From NCBI GenBank assembly GCA_918807975.1, contig OU964918.1:28070477-28134476 (forward strand): a stretch of 64,000 nucleotides of DNA, in the 5' to 3' direction. The position numbers and the translations under genes were made by a program. The notes below the pieces were generated by a model. The model was not told the origin of the DNA and did not search any database. It was given only the letters and a program-made list of their open reading frames with translations. Positions 56,724-64,000 of this stretch are shown piece after piece; position 1 is the stretch's first letter, and every line of letters starts with the position of its first letter. Origin of the DNA: Aplidium turbinatum (taxonomy: Eukaryota; Chordata; Ascidiacea; Aplousobranchia; Polyclinidae).

Positions 56724-59486
56724 TAGGGTGGAGTGAAAAAAGTTTTTTGTTTAAATCGAAAAAAACGGGGTTCTTAAATCCCGACAAATGACTTAAAACT
56801 TCATTAAAAATTGACTTTAGGGGGTTGCCCCTATTTTCCAGCCGGCAACCCCCCAATTTATGCGCGCAAGGGGGTAAAATTGCCTATCTCGGTAACCACT
56901 GGTCGTAGAGTCATGATATATAGCTCAAAAGCTGCCAAAACATCATGTTTCTATCTGTCCTAAGAAGAAAGTTTGCTCTATTTATGATACAAAACGAGTT
57001 ATAGCCAAAAAAACAAAATATACACACATTTTTGTTAAAATTCAGCATTTTTTTTGACAAATTGTGATCTGTCATCAGTTTTTTGAAAAAAAAATCTTGA
57101 TATGTTGCACAAGATATAGTAACACACTGATAATAACGAATGTGAAAGATGCAGGGAGGAACTACGGCAAGAAGAGCAACAAAATTTCAGTATAGTGAAT
57201 GGTGACTGGTCTATACTTTGATGGACGTAAAGATACAACACAAACGGTTGTGCAAGGTCCAAACGAAAAGCACTACAGATCTGTTCAATTGGAAGAACAC
57301 TATACTGCAGTTGGCGAGCCGGGGAGTTATTACCTCACCCACTTTTCACCTGAAGATGGCAAGGGCAGAACCATAGCTCAACATCTATTCAATTCATTAC
57401 AAGGTACAGAATTGCAAAATAAACTGGCAGTTGTTGGTACTGATGGCACTGTATCAATGACAGGAAAACACAACGGATGCATTCGAGGCCTGGAAGAGTT
57501 GCCCAATAAGCCATTTCAATGGATAGTATGTCTGCTACATAGGCTACTAATGAATTGCCTTTGGGACATGTGTTTGCAGGCTCGATGGTGCTACAAATGG
57601 CCCAGACACATTTGCAGGTCCAATTGGAAAAAACTACATGGAACTGTATCTTGTTGGCCAGTTACTCAATTCAAAGAGCTCTTTTGGCCTTTCCAAAGCT
57701 CCCATCCGAAGTTGTGAATGACTTAAGTACGGACCAGCTCTATGCTTATAAAATTTGCTGGGCAATTATTGAAGGAAACGTTGATGATGATCTGGCTTAT
57801 TTGGAGGTTGGACCAGTTGTGCATTCAAGATGGCTAACTTTGGGATGCAGAATTTTACGTTATTATGTGACAGTGGATGAACCGCCTTTGAACCTGGAGA
57901 TTCTGGTTCGTTTTTGCCTTGAAGTATATTTTTCGACTTGGTTTGAAATCAAGCTAAACAACCATATAACAAATGGATCCATAAACTTTTTCAACTTGAT
58001 TCAACGAGTTTTGAATTTTTCTGACCAAAACGTTCGGAAAATTGCTTTGAATGTGGTGACAAGAAACGGTTATTTCGCACAGCCCGAAAATATTCTGATT
58101 GCAATGCTGGGGGATGATAATGAAGACATACGAAATAAGGGTGTGACCAAGGTGCTTGCAATTCGCAAACATGCCGCTGAAACAAATTCACTTATGGACA
58201 TTGAAAGTCATAGCAGTTCCAACCCATTGAATTGCAGTCCAATTCGTTTGTTCTGTGTTCCAAAGTTGAACTTGGAAGCAAAGGCATACCACGAGTTATT
58301 TGATATTGAACCTTATCAACAACTTTCTCCAGCAATTGAGCACTTAACCGATGCAGAGTTGGAAGAATGCCGCGAGAAGCCTCTGATTTTGTTTTATCCA
58401 TGCCACAATCAAACAGTGGAACGACATGTGAAGCTCGTAACAGAAGCATCAGCACAAGTTTCAGGATTTGAAAGACGAGATGGACTCATTCGCCAAAAAG
58501 TTAAGTCTCGTAAACTGATGAAAAAATTTGACACAAAAATGCATTTTACATAAGCCGTTTTAATCCAATTGACATACCTATTCAATTTTTTTTGTGATTA
58601 TTGTGCCATCAGAAAGCCTGAATTGTCATTTTAAAAACAGAGCCTTTTAGGATTAGCAAAGCTCACACTTGAAATATTTCAACTGAGGAATTACAAATCA
58701 ACGAAATTATGAAAAAACATTAAGTTTGGGGGCGACTGGGATATGAGTTTACCACTCTTCGAGTCTCCAGCCCCCCAAATATATGTCAAACACAATCTGC
58801 CTCTAGCCGTAATCAAACTCGTGCTTTGCCGTTGCAGTATTGAAAACCACGAGCAGTTCCGCTCGGCCATGTCACTAACATGTCACACCAGGCAAAGCAA
58901 CTTGTTTTTGCAAAATGAATATGAGTTCTTTGAAGTTCATCACCAAACACTTGTGATATTTTTGCACTGCTGCAATTAACATTATGCTTAATGTGAGTGC
59001 TTCATTATGATGTTTTGAACTGATGTTAAAAGGACTGTGTTGTGAATATTTTTGGATTATGGGCCCAATCTTCGGTATTATCAGTGTGTTACTATATCTT
59101 GTGCAACATATCAGTTTTTTTTTCAAAAAACTTATGAGAGATCATAATTTGTCAGAAAAAATGCTGAATTTTAACAAAAATGTGTGTATATTTTGGTTTT
59201 TTGGCTATAACTCGTTTTGTATTCACAATAGAGCAAACTTTCTTCTTAGGACAGATAGGAACATGATGTTTTGGCAGCTTTTGAGCTATATATCATGACT
59301 CTACGACTAGTGGTTACCGAGATAGACAATTTTACCCCTTTGCCCGCATAAATTGGAGGGTTGCCGGCTGGAAAATGGGGGCAACCCCCTAAAGTCAATT
59401 TTTAATGAAGTTTTAGGTCATTTGTCGGGATTTAAGAACCCCGTTTTTTTTCGATTTAAACAAAAAACTTTTTTCACTCCACCCTA
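56724..59486 (+). mobile_element. hAT-like transposon with long TIRs and decayed transposase
   Basis: Ends TAGGGTGGAGTGAAAAAAG and its complement; the inverted repeats run about 350-400 bp with few differences ('tttagggggttgcccc', 'acgagttatagccaaaaaaac'). 8-bp duplication TTCCTCAC (56716-56723, 59487-59494). Similar arms suggest fairly recent activity. It encodes one gene, 57199-58553. Confidence 0.82.
57199..58553 (+). pseudogene. Putative hAT-like transposase, about four frame breaks
   Basis: Blocks: 'GLYFDGRKDTTQ', 'VGEPGSYYLTHFSPEDGKGRTIAQHLF', 'VVGTDGTVSMTGKHNGCIRGLEE' (candidate first catalytic Asp), 'WIVCLLH' (C..H as in hAT), 'DGATNGPDTFAGPIGK', 'DLSTDQLYAYKICWAI', 'LEVGPVVHSRWLTLGCRILRYYV', 'NGYFAQPENILIAMLGDDN', and a C-terminal 'PCHNQTVERHVKLVTEASA'. 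The protein family is widespread and uncharacterised in marine animals; the hAT link rests on the 8-bp duplication and the D/C..H pattern. One break, at 57542-57548, is a TAGGCTA micro-insertion after CLLH; without its 5 bp the frame reads CLLHTNELP as in relatives. The start is uncertain. Confidence 0.6.
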
Positions 59487-60125
59487 TTCCTCACTAAGTG
59501 GAAATTTTACTCAGTCAATCTCGGTGGGTCTGCTACTATTTGGCTAGTCCGATTCGGCTGATCCGATTCGGCTAGTCCGATTCGGCTATTACCCTTTTCG
59601 GCTATTACCCTTTTCGGCTACAGCCCGATTCGGCTAGTCCGATTTGGCTGATCCGATTCGGCTAGTTCCCTATTGGGCTACAGTCTTTATCTGTTAGTTC
59701 CCTATTCGGCAATTTTTTGAAAATCCAACGATAATCCTTCTGTAATCCAACATCGTTTCTTTTGCATTCCGACAAAGAAAAACAAATTGAAATGAAATTT
59801 AGCGAAAAATGTTTGAACTATTAAATTGAACTGTTTGCTCACATAAAATAGCCTAGACAACGTCTTCTGTTTATTTAGAGAATGTTGTAATATCGCTTCT
59901 TATATAGTTGAAATCATCGAAGCTTTAGATGAGTGGGGTTTAGACCTAACCATTGAGATCTTAAAACTAAAAAGCGAATTAAATTTATTTTTGAACTATC
60001 AATGTTTGCTCAGATAAAATTGACATGTATCATGCGTCGCCGTCTGCATGCAAACTTAGAATATATTAGAATCCTCAACTATTACAAAATTCTAAATCCA
60101 ACGACACTTTCTGTTTATTTACTGT

Positions 60126-60450
60126 AGAGAATTTTGTATTTTGATCTCGAAGCTTTAGATGAGTGGAGTTTAGACCTAACCACTGAGATCATAAATCATA
60201 CTTATGACACCGGTTACATCCCTAGTGATATGGTACGTTCCATATTCATAACTTTACCAAAGAAAACCGGAGCAACAGAATGGTCACTCCACAGAACAAT
60301 TAGCCTTGTGAATTACGTAACAAACAGCTTACTTCGAATCATGTTGATGAGATTGAGACCAAAACTACAATCGGAAATTTCAACAGCACAGTTTTTATTT
60401 GTTCCAGACAAAGGGACCACAAAAGGAATTTTTTACATTAAAAATGATAA
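60126..60450 (+). pseudogene. LINE reverse transcriptase fragment
   Basis: 'EALDEWSLDLTTEIINHTYDTGYIPSDMVRSIFITLPKK' then 'HRTISLVNYVTNSLLRIMLMRLRPKLQSEIST' and 'QFLFVPDKGTTKGIF': palm blocks of an APE-type LINE RT. The last 120 bases nearly match the minus-strand LINE at 63870-64000. A shorter duplicate of the first block is at 59915-59975. Confidence 0.7.
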
Positions 60451-60565
60451 CAGAGAAATGTATGTCCGGTTCTTCTGTTTATTTAGAGAATTTTGTATTT
60501 TAATTCGACAATATGGTATCTTTTGCATTCTTGCATTTTATCCAGTGTTTACCTTTGAGTGCCTT

Positions 60566-60653
60566 CCCAGACGGCAAAATCTGTCATTTTTACATTCATT
60601 CAACGTCTGCAGACGTTGAATCAATGTAAAAATGACGAGTTTTGATGTCTGGG
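60566..60653. mobile_element. Palindromic MITE, CCCAGACGG / GTCTGGG
   Basis: An 88-bp near-perfect hairpin with central CGTCTGCAGACG, the same family as 24929-25055. Immediate flanks 'gccttc' and 'ttcg' give no obvious duplication beyond TTC. Confidence 0.7.
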
Positions 60654-60898
60654 TTCGTTCAAAATATGTGTTTTACATGAAAACAACAGTTTTCATGATT
60701 ACCAATAGGGGTTAATGAGATAAAGTCTCAGCGAAAACGTGTCAACGAAAAAAAGACAGTTGCCAAATAGCGTTTGCAATAAAAGATGAAGTTAAAACCT
60801 AAGTGGCAGTTTAGAGTAAACCTGGGTTTCGGCGTTACATGACCTGAAATTCCTTTGGTTAGTTCCTTCGTTAGACTCTCAGTTGATGTTACTTGATC

Positions 60899-61069
60899 AT
60901 GGCAGAGGAATCGATTAGTACGCAGCGCAAAGGTGAGGTTTTTCTACATGATGGCTACATGTTTCAACTAGCTCAATATAGTCCAGACGGGCTTAAGAAA
61001 TACTGGCGTTGTTCCCGACGTGATGAGAAATGCAAGGCTCGCATCAACACTTGTGTGGCAACAAATCAG
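60899..61069 (+). CDS. FLYWCH zinc-finger exon
   Basis: From ATG at 60899: MAEESISTQRKGEVFLHDG, then 'YMFQLAQYSPDGLKKYWRCSRRDEKCKARINT'. The F/Y, WRC, C and following His-like spacing is a FLYWCH domain, a DNA-binding zinc finger often found at the N-terminus of Mutator-like transposases. A good splice donor (cag|gtaata) lies at 61069/61070, and the frame closes soon after it, so this is probably a first coding exon. No downstream exon with a recognisable transposase core is visible up to 64000. Either a host FLYWCH gene fragment or the remains of the transposase of the surrounding foldback element. Confidence 0.6.
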
Positions 61070-61102
61070 GTAATAATGTGTGTTATGATGACTATATTTT
61101 GA

Positions 61103-62879
61103 TCATTTGAGAAAATGTGCCAAGAAATGTCAAGTACTTGAATTGTAATAATTGCAACCGTTGTTCACCTGCATTGACGTTGGACCTGGGAATGCACCAC
61201 GGACTGCCCTACCCTAATAATAACAACTGCTTTGATAGTGACGTTGTGCTATTACTTATTACTAGGGCCATTTTTTTACCTAAAAAATTGAAAAATATGA
61301 CTTTATTTTTTGAAATATATGATAATATATGACTTTGTTTTAAGCATCAAATTTATGCTAATCTCTAATTAATAACTCGTATGTAAGTTTTTACATGTAT
61401 TTTGAACAATAACACACTCGAACAACTAACAAAACACTTCTATTTCACTTGAAAATCACTACAAAAATTCAAATGTCTAATGCATCCACTGGCGCCGACT
61501 TGCGGGGTGGCCAGCCACGCCACCCCATAACCTCTATGGCATGATGGCAGCCACCCCGTTTAGGTTACATTACTTACTGCAAATAAATGTAATTTGAACG
61601 GACGTTTAAATCTTTTTTTGATTATTGGTTTTCGCTTCAAGTCAACGTAAAGCAAGAGGTGAACCAATACAGTATTGCGAAGAAAATGATTGTTTTTGTC
61701 ACAAGCATGATACTTGCGTAACATCAAGCAAGCTACGTGAAGATTACGCAACACGTGGCTACGATTTGTTTCCTTGTTGTTGGGATCGTTTTATTTGTTA
61801 CTTTTCATAAGTCATTGTTACATTTGTTAGGTTTACAATGGGATTTATTAATCAATAAAATACGATCTTTCCATTGCCTCTCCCAAAAATCTTTTTTGAA
61901 AAATTTTAAACTGCTTAATATCGCTATAAATTATGACAGCTATAAAATACTCGGAAATAAAATTAGCTCCACCCCCTAATTGAATATCTATTTTCAAATT
62001 AAAAAAATGCAATTTTCGAATGCTTAGTAAAAATCAAACAAAAACATGCAGTTTGAAAGTTTATAGGTTGCCATATTGTGCTATCTGCCACCCCGTGCAA
62101 AAATAAAAGTCGGCGCCTATGTGTAGGCCTACCTACCAAACCAGCTACTTAGTAGTACGAGTCAAAGCTCTGTACTCGAAAAGTACCCTTGACTTCTCAA
62201 AACTGCATTTTTGGAGTTACGACGGTTCAGCTTATTAGCGACGTAGTGGCCTACTGCAAGTGTTTATAATGTTCAGAGACTGGATTGTGTGTTGCAAAAT
62301 AATGTGTCAAGATGATGTCACAATGCAAATTAACATCAAACAGCAAGCGCTATTACTAGGCTATAGAAAGTAATAAAAATGTTGCTTCCAATGCTAAGTG
62401 AGACTCAGCGTGAGAACTCTCATTGCCTCCCTTCCACAAATTATTATCAAAGTTCAATGTCTACAGGAGCTGTTTGAACTGCATTTACAAAGTTACTCCG
62501 GCTCAATCTTTGTATTTTGAAGTAAAAATGAAGTCATATTTTATGATCTAAAACAGAAAATATAACTTTTTATGACTTTATAACTTCTTAAATAGACACC
62601 GTAGAAACGTCGTTGTTTCACTGTTATCGGTTTGACAACTTTCTGCATTACCAAAAAAATATGACTTTAATGACTTTTACTGGCCCTACTTATTTCACAG
62701 GTAGTGAACACTGGCAAGAATCAGCATTTTTAGAAATGAAGACGATGTTCGATCAAGCTCAAACTTTCAGGCATGTCGTTTTATGATTATTCGCAAGAAA
62801 GAAAGTTTGTAGCAATGAAATCGGAGAAAAAGTCCGTTTCGACCCACCCTACTTGTTATGTACCGTATTGATTGTATTG
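61103..62879. other. Non-coding stretch with a CACTGGCGCC / GGCGCCTATG element
   Basis: 61487-62121 is bounded by CACTGGCGCCGACTT and AAGTCGGCGCCTATG, related to the hAT termini at 23906-25246, with 'ggggtggc' / 'gccaccccg' just inside. No clear duplication. The rest has nothing I recognise. Confidence 0.45.
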
Positions 62880-63105
62880 ACTTGTTAAACTAGGGATTGG
62901 AATTTTGTAATAGTTGAGGATTCGAATATATTCTAAGTTTGCATACAGACGGTGACGCAGGATACATGTCAAGTTTATGTGAGCAACATTTTAATTTAAT
63001 AGTCCAAAAATAAATTCAATTCGCTTTTTATGTTTCGCTAAATTTCAATTCAATTTATTTTTCTTTGTCGGAATGCAAAAGAAACGATTGATGATGATTA
63101 TGTGT

Positions 63106-64000
63106 CTCATCTGATACAGACGTTGGCGATCATGGTCTTCCAATCTTTTCTGTCATTTGCCATTCGTATAAAATCGTTCGTTTTAACTGTTGTGTTTGTG
63201 GCCCATTGATTCAATCTGTTTAAATAAGTTAATCTTTGACGGCCACTGCTTCTTTTTCCCATCCCAAATCTCCCTGTCTGTAAATATGACCTACAAATTG
63301 CATCTGGCGCCTTCTAACTGTTCTTATTATCATATCGTTACTTATTGTCTAGCATTCACATCCGTAGGTTAGAATTGATATTACATATGCTTTCAAAAGT
63401 TTAATTTTGGTCTTTGTTGTCATGTTGCGATTCCTGAAGACTACGCTCATTTTACTGAAAGTATCCTTTGCTATAGCGATTCTCTTTTTAATTTCAGTGT
63501 CACTTTGCCATCGCAAGTTATAGTGTACCCAAGATATTTCAATTTATCAACTTGTTTCACACCATTGAGTGCAACACACCATTGAATGTATGGTTGCAAT
63601 TTGGATAAGTTTTCATTTTTGATACGGTCATACATTCTGTGTTTGAATTTAACTCTTACTCATTCGTGTACTGTTATTGACAGCACAATTTAATAAGTCC
63701 TGTAGATCGTTTGCAGATTCTGCTATCAGGACTGTATCATCATTCATCAGCATATCTCAAGCTTGTTACATTTTGTACCCCAACCTTTACTCCATTCATA
63801 TGTTCGATGTCTCTCAAAATCATCTCACTGTAAGCGTTGATAAGATCTGGAGATCGGACACATCTCTCTGTTATCATTTTTAATGTAAAAATTCCTTTTG
63901 TGGTCCCTTTGTCTGGAACAAATAAAAATTGTGCTGTTGAAATTTCCGATTGTAGTTTTGGTCTCAATCGCATCAACATGATTTGGAGTAAGCTGTTTGT
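63106..64000 (-). pseudogene. LINE ORF2 3' half, fragment running off the window
   Basis: Minus strand: RT palm blocks 'MLMRLRPKLQSEISTAQFLFVPDKGTT', then 'VTSLRYADE' (the YADD-type region, near 63741-63765), a broken C-terminal region with 'LLKAYVISILTYGCE' (near 63360-63405), and the end 'DHDRQRLYQMRHIIII' with an ATC-rich tail at about 63095-63110. Several stops and frame shifts. An APE-type LINE; closely similar to 60320-60450. Confidence 0.7.

Larger units (their letters stand above)
59526..64000. mobile_element. Large foldback element of the GGGTCTGCTACT family, right end off-window
   Basis: The left tip GGGTCTGCTACTATTTGG is followed by 'gattcggct[ag]' repeats. 59750-60110 is an inverted partner of 62880-63100 ('cttttgcattccgacaaagaaaaac', 'gtatcatgcgtcgccgtctgcatgc'). 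LINE pieces face each other in the two arms (60126-60450 plus, 63106-64000 minus). A FLYWCH exon, a CCCAGACA MITE and a CACTGGCGCC element lie between. The right tip is not in the window. Confidence 0.6.

Overview
This window looks like animal nuclear DNA, probably from a marine invertebrate. A tunicate or other non-vertebrate deuterostome would fit, but that is a guess. BEL/Pao LTR elements (known only from animals), several hAT families, tRNA-derived SINEs, LINE fragments and XPG-domain DNA transposons make up most of it. I recognise only two conserved host genes, both on the minus strand and both without introns in the coding region: PPP6C (catalytic subunit of protein phosphatase 6) at 21.5-22.4 kb and PQBP1 (WW-domain splicing cofactor) at 55.4-56.0 kb. 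Almost everything else is a nested stack of mobile elements, many with readable target-site duplications (TSDs) that give insertion order.

Layout. 0-16.4 kb: remains of two related XPG/PIN-domain transposons. One of them is split by a young 13-kb BEL element (2234-15200, TSD ATGAT), which itself carries a 3.8-kb hAT-like element (4302-8133) and a 0.9-kb TTAA element (11268-12182). 16.4-21 kb: a hairpin MITE, a solo BEL LTR (17096-17733), a LINE tail and a hammerhead ribozyme sequence (20904-20950). 21.5-22.5 kb: PPP6C. 23.2-26.3 kb: a foldback, Mutator-like element (9-bp TSD) with a hAT inside. 26.6-28.3 kb: two hAT elements back to back at one target. 29-32 kb: small elements and an unclassified transposon protein. 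32.2-35.9 kb: a 5'-truncated second BEL copy. 35.9-39.0 kb: a LINE fragment split by a 2.1-kb hAT that carries 140-bp tandem repeats with tRNA-like promoters. 39-48.3 kb: a second copy of the XPG element, holding a 4.2-kb XPG transposon with terminal inverted repeats (TIRs), two small hATs, SINEs and a second identical hammerhead. 48.5-53 kb: a SINE, a Harbinger-like MITE and a three-level hAT nest. 53.3-54 kb: a pogo-like transposase tail. 55.4-56 kb: PQBP1. 56.5-64 kb: a SINE split by a hAT-like element with a decayed transposase and by a large foldback element containing LINE pieces and a FLYWCH zinc-finger exon.

The most unusual signal runs across elements. Where two copies of a DNA transposon can be compared, or where a family's reading frame is known, the difference is repeatedly a 5- or 6-bp insertion turning TA into TAGGCTA, TAGCCTA or TAGGCCTA. 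I found eight such cases, and by eye about forty copies of these motifs in the window. They have the form of Tc1/mariner-type excision footprints from an element with termini TA-GGC...GCC-TA, although no such element is visible here. The second strong signal is the pair of identical 47-nt hammerhead ribozyme sequences in otherwise diverged repeats.
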